Part shown: positions 1 to 6,231 of the stretch, in pieces
Position numbering within the stretch: the stretch's first letter is position 1
Layout: each line of letters begins with the position of its first letter
From: Bacteroidota bacterium
GTDB lineage: Bacteria; Bacteroidota; Bacteroidia; Flavobacteriales; Flavobacteriaceae
Reading direction: 5' to 3'
Assembly (NCBI GenBank): GCA_023457535.1
Contig: JAEWLN010000003.1
Span: 1-30,779, forward strand
Length of the DNA stretch: 30,779 nucleotides
Notes under the pieces: generated by a model
Seen by the model: only the letters and a program-made list of their open reading frames with translations
Told to the model about the DNA's origin: nothing
The model's database searches: none
Program-made: the position numbers and the translations under genes

Positions 1-93
1 GCCCAGACCCGAGCCCAGGATAATCCCGTACTCCGGACGGAAATCGATTGTTTCTTTGATGTAATTTACGGTCTGTTGCACCTGATTCCACAT
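1..93 (-). CDS. punA: Purine nucleoside phosphorylase, N-terminal part (cut by window edge)
   Basis: Only the first 31 codons are in the window, reading from the ATG at 91-93 towards base 1. The visible protein begins MWNQVQQTVNYIKE and reaches EYGIILGSGLG. The GSGLG phosphate-binding loop close to the N-terminus is the hallmark of trimeric (class II) purine nucleoside phosphorylases, which split purine nucleosides with phosphate to give base and pentose-1-phosphate for salvage in the cytosol. In flavobacteria, as I recall, this gene often lies directly downstream of lpxK in the same direction. Here a decayed surface-protein gene separates the two, and the gene has its own -7 box (TACATTTG) about 30 bases upstream. 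The rest of the gene cannot be assessed. Confidence 0.8.
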   Translation of the reverse strand, partial: MWNQVQQTVNYIKETIDFRPEYGIILGSGLG

Positions 94-122
94 AGTCAAA
101 ATAATTTTAGTCCTCGACGCCC

Positions 123-130
123 CAAATGTA
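123..130 (-). promoter_or_regulatory. Bacteroidota -7 box for the purine nucleoside phosphorylase gene
   Basis: On the minus strand the bases read TACATTTG, an exact match to TANNTTTG, 29 bases before the start codon at 93. I see no convincing -33 TTG at the usual distance. Confidence 0.5.
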
Positions 131-160
131 GTAAAAACGCACTTCATAAGCGGTATGGAT

Positions 161-190
161 AAAAAAAAAGAGCCGCTCGATGCGGCCCTT
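161..190 (-). terminator. Rho-independent terminator after the T9SS pseudogene
   Basis: On the minus strand AGGGCCGC (189-182) pairs with GCGGCTCT (176-169), with one G-T wobble, around the five-base loop ATCGA. A run of T follows (168-161). It lies 18 bases past the pseudogene's stop codon, so the original 3' end is preserved although the gene is broken. Confidence 0.8.
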
Positions 191-207
191 TCTCAAATAA
201 TCAGTGG

Positions 208-1356
208 TTATTGCTTGACGACTTTCATCACGGCGCTTCCCTGATCTGTGGTGATTCTGAACAGATACACGCCCGGGGCAAGATGGGTCATCGGAATGGC
301 CTGCCCTGATCGATGGAGCGCTGCGTTGCCCACCACGCGCCCGTTCACATCGAAAATCGCTACTTTCGCGTGGGCCGATGGCGTCTCGATCCAAACACTT
401 TCCCGCGTCGGATTCGGATAAAATGCGCACCACGCCAGATGCAAACAAAGTAGTTCCGAGCAAAACCGACAACGTCGCCGCATCGGAAAATACCGTAGCG
501 CATACACCGTTGTCAACCTGCAACCTGAATTTGGTGCCGTTAAGCGCCGCGTTCACAATGGCTGCATCGAGCGTCAATGCAACGGATTGTGTTCCTGTAT
601 ATCCTGCGCCTTCAGCAACGTCGTTCCAGCTTACGCCATCCTCACTGCGCTGCCATTGAAACGAAATTCCGCCTGAAACCGCGGCTGACCGCAGCCCCTT
701 CTGTAACAGATGTGTCTTGCGGCTGGCTCGTCAATATGGCCTCCGGAACGATGGTAAGCTCGAGTGTTACGGTGTTGCATTCGAAGGTGTAGTCATAGCT
801 GCCCGATTCGGTAAAGACCGCGCCGTTGACGTCCCATGTAAATGTTCCACATGCGGTTTCTGTGATCATGTTCGAGGTGACCGGCGTGATGGTCAGGTTC
901 AAGGTCTCGGTATGGCATCCGTCCTGATCGGTGTAAATGCCGGAATCCGTGTAGGTCATTCCGTTGACGTCCCATGTAAATGTTCCGCATGCGGTTTCTG
1001 TGGTAGCGTTCGAGGTAACCGGCGCAATCGTTACAGCAACCGCCACCCTATCGCTCTCACAGATCCCGACGGATTGCGAGGCGTAATAAGTACCGCTTAC
1101 CAAAGGCGCAACGGCACTGAGAGGGGTTCCACCGGTAGCATCGGTGTACCATGTTACATCATCGCCTATGGCTTGCAAATCTGCGACGGTCGTCGCTGCG
1201 CAAAACGTTTGTGCTGACGCCGTTGGCATATCGAGCGCACAAAACAAATGCGGCCGGATAACATACGGTTTAGAGAAAGCGGCCCTAAACGCTTCATTGT
1301 GCGACCATCCTGAATTGGGATTTGTAGGCCAGTTATGTGTATTTTGACGATTTTTT
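208..1356 (-). pseudogene. Decayed T9SS-exported surface protein with Ig-like repeats
   Basis: Three minus-strand frames must be joined to read this gene. The first runs from about 1356 to 684 and holds a flavobacterial Ig-like segment (ASAQTFCAATTVADLQ, then WYTDATGGTPL) followed by two near-identical 46-residue repeats containing TETACGTFTWDVNG. At about 683 the frame shifts and continues as ISFQWQRSEDGVSWNDV to about 424. A second shift there leads to FYPNPTRESVW...GVYLFRITTDQGSAVMKVVKQ, a type A T9SS sorting domain, ending at 208. Removing one C near 683 and one A near 422 restores a smooth reading (SGVVRFYPNPT at the second site). No signal peptide or convincing start is visible at the upstream end; the frame runs back into lpxK. 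It is therefore a 5'-truncated remnant, or part of a gene damaged by indels. Assembly error could explain the two single-base shifts but not the missing N-terminus. Confidence 0.8.
823..1024. repeat. 64-bp direct repeat pair inside the T9SS pseudogene
   Basis: Bases 823-886 and 961-1024 match at all but about six positions, including an unbroken 26-base stretch at the start of each copy. The 138-base period equals 46 codons, so the copies encode two successive repeats with the core TETACGTFTWDVNG. The near identity points to recent duplication or gene conversion before or during decay. Confidence 0.9.
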
Positions 1357-2409
1357 TTAGCGCTTTGACGAACTGCCGGTATGCACAAAGAGTTGCACGG
1401 CCTTGTCGAACGCCTCGCTGTGGTGGATATCCATTTGGATCGGAAGATAAAATAGCGGTAACTGTGGAAGTTTGCCGCGCAACCTGACATAGTCCTTTTC
1501 AGTCGTTACGATAGGCCGGCCCTGCGCCAGGGCGATGATCTCGGCGATGTCGCGATCGGAAAAATCGTGATGGTCCGCAAAGCGCCTGACCGTATCGCCG
1601 GGTGCGAGAAGGAAATCAAAGAACGGCTCCGGTTTGGCAATTCCCGCCAATAGCAATTTGGCCGTGTCGCGAATTTCGGAAACCGGAATTTCCCGACCCT
1701 CACCACAAACGGCGTCCGCATACCCGATGGACGAAAAAAACACTTTTTGGTGCGCTGCCGGAGCTAACGCTTTTTCGATTTCCTTTCTGCGATCGGCGGA
1801 AATTCCGGGCGGGCATTTGGTTACCATGATGACATCGGCGCGGCGCGCACCCCGACGTCCTTCGCGAAGATTGCCCGTGGGCAGCATACAATCGTTGGTA
1901 TACAAATCGCCGTAGGCCGTAAGCAGGATGTAGAACCCGGCCCTGACACGGCGGTGCTGGAACGCGTCATCGAGCAGGATCAAATCGGGTTTTGGGCTTT
2001 GGCGCAACAGCGTCTCGATGCCGTTTTTGCGGTCTGCATCGACGGCCACCTGAATGGTGAACGCAGAAGGATTCGAACCTTTACCGGCAAACTTGCGGTA
2101 AAATTGCAGCGGTTCATCGCCTATACTTTCTGCCGTTGCGCGTTCATCGGCAAGAATAAATCCTTTGGTATTGCGCTTGTAGCCCCGGCTCAGCGTGGCA
2201 ATGCGGTATTCAGGACCAAGTAACCGGATTAGATATTCAATGGCCGGCGACTTGCCCGTACCTCCCACGCTCAGGTTTCCGACGGCGATCACCGGCACGT
2301 CGAACCGGTACGCGCCAAACACGCCTTTATCGTACAAAAAGTTGCGCAATTGCGTGACCCAACCGTACAATACGGCAAGCGGGAACAGCAATTTTCGAAG
2401 CAATTTCAT
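1357..2409 (-). CDS. lpxK: Tetraacyldisaccharide 4'-kinase LpxK
   Basis: LpxK phosphorylates the 4' position of the lipid A disaccharide at the inner face of the cytoplasmic membrane, the sixth step of lipid A synthesis. The 350-residue protein has the usual length. A hydrophobic N-terminal segment (about residues 5-20) anchors it to the membrane. The P-loop GNLSVGGTGKSP lies at residues 44-55, and LLDDAFQHRRV matches the family's conserved DDxFQH motif. The start ATG at 2407-2409 is followed by MKLLRKLLFPLAVLYG, typical for flavobacterial LpxK. The gene diverges from the secreted-protein/Nif3 operon across a 52-base gap. I see no exact TANNTTTG box for lpxK in that gap. Confidence 0.95.
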   Translation of the reverse strand: MKLLRKLLFPLAVLYGWVTQLRNFLYDKGVFGAYRFDVPVIAVGNLSVGGTGKSPAIEYLIRLLGPEYRIATLSRGYKRNTKGFILADERATAESIGDEPLQFYRKFAGKGSNPSAFTIQVAVDADRKNGIETLLRQSPKPDLILLDDAFQHRRVRAGFYILLTAYGDLYTNDCMLPTGNLREGRRGARRADVIMVTKCPPGISADRRKEIEKALAPAAHQKVFFSSIGYADAVCGEGREIPVSEIRDTAKLLLAGIAKPEPFFDFLLAPGDTVRRFADHHDFSDRDIAEIIALAQGRPIVTTEKDYVRLRGKLPQLPLFYLPIQMDIHHSEAFDKAVQLFVHTGSSSKR

Positions 2410-2429
2410 TTTGCGAAAATATAATATTT

Positions 2430-2437
2430 TATCTTTG
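2430..2437 (+). promoter_or_regulatory. -7 box for the secreted protein/Nif3/zinc-ribbon operon
   Basis: TATCTTTG matches TANNTTTG and lies 24 bases before the ATG at 2462. A TTG at 2411-2413, 16 bases upstream, could be the -33 element, slightly closer than usual. Confidence 0.5.
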
Positions 2438-2461
2438 AAGGAAAATAAATCGGCCTTACTG

Positions 2462-3019
2462 ATGCGCGCTTACCTTTTACTTTTATGGCTTTTTCCGTTT
2501 ACTGCGGTGGCTCAAATGCCGGACGATGCCGCGGTGCTCCAAACGATTTTGCATCGGTATTACAAAAATGAAAAACCCGTTTTTAAAGGCCGTAGCCAGT
2601 TGTTGTATTTGTATTGCCAACGCGCCAACAACAACGAAGAGCTGGTAGAGGCAATCCAAAATACGGCGCTCCCAAAGGATTTCAAACAAGAAGTTCGCAG
2701 CAAGATCGCCGACTGGTCAGAGAAAGATTGGACGTTAGAACTTGAAGCCATCTATGCGTCAGAGCAAAGCAATCTCAAACAAAAAATCAGCCAGTGCCTG
2801 GGCCTTGAGCAATACCAGCAAGTTTCGACACGGCTCAATTTGAACAACCAGCGGCTTATGATTGTGAGCAAGCCGCTGTACCATTCCAAAAGCAATATCG
2901 CGCTGGTCAAGGTCACGTTTTACCGAAACATCGAACACAACAGCGGCGCGGTGCTGCTGCTCGAAAAAAACAACGGGAACTGGATCATCAAGGATTACCT
3001 GAACCCATGGTCGACATAA
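2462..3019 (+). CDS. Small secreted protein of unknown function
   Basis: The 185-residue product starts at the ATG at 2462 with MRAYLLLLWLFPFTAVAQ, a clear signal peptide cut near residue 18, so it is exported to the periplasm or beyond. The frame stays open further upstream into lpxK on the other strand, but the signal peptide and the promoter box at 2430 fix this start. The mature part is mixed helical and charged, ends in VLLLEKNNGNWIIKDYLNPWST, and its last ~50 residues (a strand-rich VTFYRNIEHNSGAVLLLEK region) resemble small NTF2-like or DUF-type folds, which is only an impression. It is the first gene of an operon; Nif3 starts one base after its stop. I do not recognise the family. Confidence 0.85.
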   Translation: MRAYLLLLWLFPFTAVAQMPDDAAVLQTILHRYYKNEKPVFKGRSQLLYLYCQRANNNEELVEAIQNTALPKDFKQEVRSKIADWSEKDWTLELEAIYASEQSNLKQKISQCLGLEQYQQVSTRLNLNNQRLMIVSKPLYHSKSNIALVKVTFYRNIEHNSGAVLLLEKNNGNWIIKDYLNPWST

Positions 3020-3020
3020 T

Positions 3021-4115
3021 ATGAAAATCAAAGAAATTTTTCCGATACTCGAACAAATGGCGCCATTGGCTTACGCCGAGGATTTTGACAATGTAGGCCT
3101 GCTTGTGGGCAATGCCGACAATACCGCTACCGGAATACTCGTGTGCCACGATGCGCTCGCGGAAGTGGTGGACGAAGCGGTGGCCAGGAACTGCAACCTG
3201 ATCGTGTGCTTCCATCCGATCATTTTCTCTGGTCTCAAAAAAATCACAGGCAAGAATTACGTGGAGCGCGCCGTACTGAAAGCCATACGCCACGACATTG
3301 CGATTTACGCCGTGCACACCGCACTGGACAACCATAAAAATGGCGTGAACAAAATCCTCTGCGATGCCATTGGTGTGGTACGCCCTAAAATACTCGTCCC
3401 CAAGCTTGCCTTCATTTACAAACTGGTCACGTTTACGATTCCGGAAAACGCCGAAAAATTGCGCAATGCGTTGTTCGATGCGGGTGCAGGCAACATCGGC
3501 AATTATGAGAACTGCAGTTTTAATTCGCGCGGAATCGGCACTTATATGGGCAATCAGGACAGCAATCCGGAAATCGGGCAGCGGTTTGAATTTGTAGAGA
3601 ACGACGAGATCAAGATCGAAGTGACCTTTGAAAAACACCTCGAACGGCAGGTTCTCGAAGCGCTTTTTACTCATCATGTCTACGAGGAAGTCGCCTACGA
3701 AGTGTACGCCTTGCAGAACGCGCACCAGCATATCGGGCTGGGCATGATCGGTGAATTGGAAACGGCCCTTGATGAGCGTGATTTCCTACAGCATATTTCC
3801 GATAAGATGCAGGCCGGCGGCATCCGTCATTCGGCGTTTACGAACAAACAGATCAAAAAGGTGGCCGTGCTGGGCGGTTCGGGAAGTTTTGCAATAACGC
3901 ACGCTTTGGCCGCGGGTGCAGACGCGCTGGTTACGTCGGACCTTAAATACCACGATTACTATCAGGCCGAAAACCGATTGCTGTTGTGCGACATCGGGCA
4001 TTTTGAAAGCGAGCGGTATACAAAAAATTACATTGCTGATTTTCTTATGAAAAAAATCACTAATTTTGCCATCATTTTATCGGAACAAAATACAAATCCA
4101 GTTAAGTACTTTTAA
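3021..4115 (+). CDS. Nif3-like dinuclear metal centre protein (YbgI/YqfO/DUF34 family)
   Basis: The 364-residue protein has the long Nif3 architecture. An N-terminal half (FDNVGLLVGN at about 22-31, the metal-site segment CFHPIIFSGLKK at 64-75, AVHTALDNHKNGVNK at 97-111) and a C-terminal half (AGADALVTSDLKYHDYY, then DIGHFESER near residue 326) flank a ~110-residue PII-like insertion. The family forms hexameric toroids binding two metal ions per subunit; its cellular role is unsettled, and some members have been linked to GTP cyclohydrolase-like chemistry. The usual HH pair is FH here (His65 kept), which I believe is common in this phylum. It is tightly coupled to its neighbours, one base after the upstream gene and three bases before the coiled-coil gene. 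Confidence 0.93.
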   Translation: MKIKEIFPILEQMAPLAYAEDFDNVGLLVGNADNTATGILVCHDALAEVVDEAVARNCNLIVCFHPIIFSGLKKITGKNYVERAVLKAIRHDIAIYAVHTALDNHKNGVNKILCDAIGVVRPKILVPKLAFIYKLVTFTIPENAEKLRNALFDAGAGNIGNYENCSFNSRGIGTYMGNQDSNPEIGQRFEFVENDEIKIEVTFEKHLERQVLEALFTHHVYEEVAYEVYALQNAHQHIGLGMIGELETALDERDFLQHISDKMQAGGIRHSAFTNKQIKKVAVLGGSGSFAITHALAAGADALVTSDLKYHDYYQAENRLLLCDIGHFESERYTKNYIADFLMKKITNFAIILSEQNTNPVKYF

Positions 4116-4118
4116 TAT

Positions 4119-4901
4119 ATGGCTACGAATACCAAAGAATTGAGCGTGGAAGAGAAGTTGAGAGCGTTGTACGACCTTCAGTTGATCGACACCAGAATTG
4201 ATGAAATCAGAAATGTACGCGGTGAGCTGCCACTCGAAGTAGAAGATCTGGAAGACGAAGTGGCCGGACTGACCACGCGTACCGAGAAGCTCAAACAAGA
4301 CCTTGACACGATCGAGGAACAAATCAAAGCCAAGAAAAACGCGATCGAAGAACACCAGACCGCGATCAAAAAATACCAAAAACAACAGGACAGCGTACGC
4401 AACAACCGCGAATTCAACTCGCTGACCAAAGAAGTGGAATTCCAGGAGCTCGAAATCCAATTGGCTGAAAAGCAGATCAAGGAACTCAAAGCGTCGATGG
4501 AACACAAAAAGGAAATCATCGCAAGTTCCAAAGAAAAGCTTGAAGCTAAAATGAGCCACCTCAAGCACAAAAAATCGGAACTCGCCGACATTATGCAGGA
4601 AACGGAAAAAGAAGAAGTGTTTTTGTCTGAAAAATCAGCACAATTCCGCGAACTGATCGAAGACCGTTTACTGGCTGCGTACGACCGCATCAGAAGCAGC
4701 GTCCGCAACGGATTGGCTGTTGTATCGATCGAGCGTGGCGCATCGGCAGGATCATTTTTCACGATTCCACCACAAACGCAGGTGGAGATCGCAGGCCGCA
4801 AGAAAATCATCACCGATGAACATTCCGGCAGAATCCTGGTCGATTCTTCACTGGCTGAAGAAGAAAGGGAAAAAATGAAACAATTGTTTTCAGAAATCTA
4901 A
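4119..4901 (+). CDS. Coiled-coil 'C4-type zinc ribbon' family protein without zinc ligands
   Basis: This 260-residue protein begins MATNTKELSVEEKLRALYDLQLIDTRIDEI and then forms a long charged coiled coil up to about residue 185. A C-terminal knuckle follows with the family hallmarks FFTIPPQTQVEI and GRILVD. Members are usually called C4-type zinc ribbon or DUF164 proteins and sit next to Nif3 genes in many bacteria; their function is not established. The four expected cysteines are all absent: the first pair is replaced by Ser209 and Ser212 (GASAGS) and the second by Asp233 and Ser236 (DEHS), so zinc binding is unlikely. The gene is the last of its operon, followed within five bases by a terminator hairpin. 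Confidence 0.92.
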   Translation: MATNTKELSVEEKLRALYDLQLIDTRIDEIRNVRGELPLEVEDLEDEVAGLTTRTEKLKQDLDTIEEQIKAKKNAIEEHQTAIKKYQKQQDSVRNNREFNSLTKEVEFQELEIQLAEKQIKELKASMEHKKEIIASSKEKLEAKMSHLKHKKSELADIMQETEKEEVFLSEKSAQFRELIEDRLLAAYDRIRSSVRNGLAVVSIERGASAGSFFTIPPQTQVEIAGRKKIITDEHSGRILVDSSLAEEEREKMKQLFSEI

Positions 4902-4906
4902 ATACA

Positions 4907-4931
4907 AGCCTCGCTCGCGGGGCTTTTTTTT
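4907..4931 (+). terminator. Terminator directly abutting the hydrolase start codon
   Basis: AGCCTC (4907-4912) pairs with GGGGCT (4919-4924), with one T-G wobble, and the loop can close further with G4913-C4918. Eight T follow (4924-4931). The ATG of the alpha/beta hydrolase begins at 4932, the very next base. Confidence 0.85.
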
Positions 4932-5777
4932 ATGCGAAAATTCACGGGTTTACTGGTCAAAAAATCGCTTGGGTGCTACCTGAACCTACTCAGTTATGCG
5001 CGCCCCGAAAAAGCGTCGCTGCTCGCCTACCGACTTTTCAGCGAGCCGCGCGACGGGCGTTTGCTCAAAGACCGCCTGCCGCAGGTTTTGCGCGATACCG
5101 ATACGGAAACCTATCGGCATGACGGGCACGACATCCAGTTTTACACCTGGAAGGGCAACCGTCAGATCATTTTGCTGGTACATGGCTGGGAAAGCAACGC
5201 CGCGCGATGGGAACAGCTGTTGCCATATCTCAAAGCCTCCGGAAGTACGGTGGTGGCCGTCGACGCGCCGGCGCACGGACTCTCGAGCGGAACGGAATTC
5301 AACGTGCCGCGCTATGCTGAATTCATCGATGCGGCCATCCGGCGCTTCAAACCCGACGCGCTGATCGGCCATTCCATTGGCGGTGCAGCGTGTTTGTACC
5401 ACCAGCACCTGTATCCGCACCATGCAGTGGCAAAGATGGTATTGCTTGGCGCGCCGTCCGATTTGCAGACGCTTGTGGATAATTTTGGAAAAATGCTTGG
5501 CTTGAATGCGCGCATGCTGGACTTGCTGGAGCAGTATTTTTCCGACCGGTTCAAAATCAGGACCAGCGAATTTTCAGGTCGTATTTTTGGATCGACACTG
5601 CGCGCCCAGGGCATGATCGCACACGATATCGAGGACGACGTGGTGGCCTTTGCCGAGGCCCGGAAAATTGCGGGCTCATGGAAAAGCGCGACGTTCATTG
5701 AAACGCGCGGACTGGGTCATAGCATGCATGATGTAGCGTTGTATGAAAAAGTGAGCGCATTTTTGGCGCACCCGTAA
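4932..5777 (+). CDS. Alpha/beta hydrolase
   Basis: The 281-residue cytosolic enzyme has the full alpha/beta-hydrolase signature: oxyanion-hole HGW at 84-86, the strand and turn DAPAHGLSSG at 111-120, nucleophile elbow GHSIGG with Ser148, and the catalytic His263 in GLGHSMHD near the C-terminus. Substrate is unknown; esterase-like activity is the family expectation. The N-terminus (KKSLGCYLNLLSYARPEKA) matches what I know of flavobacterial homologues, so the ATG at 4932 is probably right even though it follows the T-run of a terminator with no room for a ribosome-binding site or 5' leader. No -7 box is visible nearby; expression probably depends on readthrough from the zinc-ribbon operon or on a promoter inside it. 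Confidence 0.9.
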   Translation: MRKFTGLLVKKSLGCYLNLLSYARPEKASLLAYRLFSEPRDGRLLKDRLPQVLRDTDTETYRHDGHDIQFYTWKGNRQIILLVHGWESNAARWEQLLPYLKASGSTVVAVDAPAHGLSSGTEFNVPRYAEFIDAAIRRFKPDALIGHSIGGAACLYHQHLYPHHAVAKMVLLGAPSDLQTLVDNFGKMLGLNARMLDLLEQYFSDRFKIRTSEFSGRIFGSTLRAQGMIAHDIEDDVVAFAEARKIAGSWKSATFIETRGLGHSMHDVALYEKVSAFLAHP

Positions 5778-5827
5778 CGGTTTGGAGCAGTAAAAAATTC
5801 GAATCGGCTGAAGCGGCCTTTGATTTA

Positions 5828-5960
5828 CAGATTTTCTGTAAGAAAGGTATCGAAAAAAATCGTATTTTATGCCCAATTGGGCAGGGGGAATTGGGCTTGC
5901 CCCTAAGCATTAATTACAACATTACGCGATAGAAAATCTGCCTAATTTGTTAAAGTTTTC
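5828..5960. repeat. Inverted-repeat element, copy 1
   Basis: CAGATTTTCT at 5828-5837 is the perfect inverted complement of AGAAAATCTG at 5931-5940. Inside lie an AATCGTATTTTATG stretch, the palindrome GCCCAATTGGGC (5871-5882) and an AGGGG...CCCCT pair. After the right-hand repeat, TAATTTGTTAAAGTTTT also matches copy 2. This looks like a small non-autonomous repeat or a structured RNA. Confidence 0.7.
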
Positions 5961-6005
5961 TCCCTCTTAAAACCCGTGAGAAGTCGATGCCTTCCGAAAA
6001 AAGGT

Positions 6006-6135
6006 AGATTTTCTGTAATGGAAGTTGGAGAAAAATTCGTTATTTTATCTCTAGGGAAGGGGCGTTGGAAGTATATCCCAACAAAATAAAAATCACACTC
6101 CGATACAGAAAATCTGTACATTTTGTTAAATTTTT
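6006..6135. repeat. Inverted-repeat element, copy 2
   Basis: AGATTTTCTGTA at 6006-6017 is the perfect 12-bp inverted complement of TACAGAAAATCT at 6104-6115. The interior has CGTTATTTTATC as in copy 1 and a hairpin GTTGG...CCAAC in place of copy 1's palindrome. The conserved tail ATTTTGTTAAATTTTT follows the right-hand repeat. Copies 1 and 2 lie about 177 bases apart in the same orientation. Confidence 0.7.
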
Positions 6136-6219
6136 ATTTATTCGGATTTTGATGGCCAACAAAATCGCTTTCATTTGCGCGCAAATAAACCGGATGTACG
6201 CCCGACTGCCAAAAAACAT

Positions 6220-6227
6220 TACCTTTG
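6220..6227 (+). promoter_or_regulatory. -7 box of rluF, four bases before its start codon
   Basis: TACCTTTG matches TANNTTTG exactly. Only four bases separate it from the ATG at 6232, so transcription should begin at or very near the start codon and give a leaderless message. Confidence 0.5.
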
Positions 6228-6231
6228 CCAC

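Larger units (their letters stand above)
5778..6231. other. 454-base intergenic region with two inverted-repeat elements
   Basis: No credible protein gene, tRNA or known RNA was found. The region is AT-rich compared with its neighbours. It contains two related elements with terminal inverted repeats (5828-5960 and 6006-6135, listed separately) and, at its right end, the -7 box of rluF. The first 45 bases after the hydrolase stop show no strong terminator. Confidence 0.7.

Noticed and set aside
2195..2461. Longer N-terminus for the small secreted protein
   Set aside because: The extra 89 codons overlap lpxK on the opposite strand and precede a clear signal peptide and promoter box at 2430, so the start at 2462 is preferred.
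6061..6081. Possible integron attC-like hairpin (GTTGG...CCCAAC) in the repeat element
   Set aside because: It lacks the full RYYYAAC/GTTRRRY pair, and no integrase or cassette genes are nearby.
5778..6231. tRNA or known riboswitch in the gap before rluF
   Set aside because: I looked for cloverleaf arms and for conserved riboswitch cores and found only the two inverted-repeat elements.
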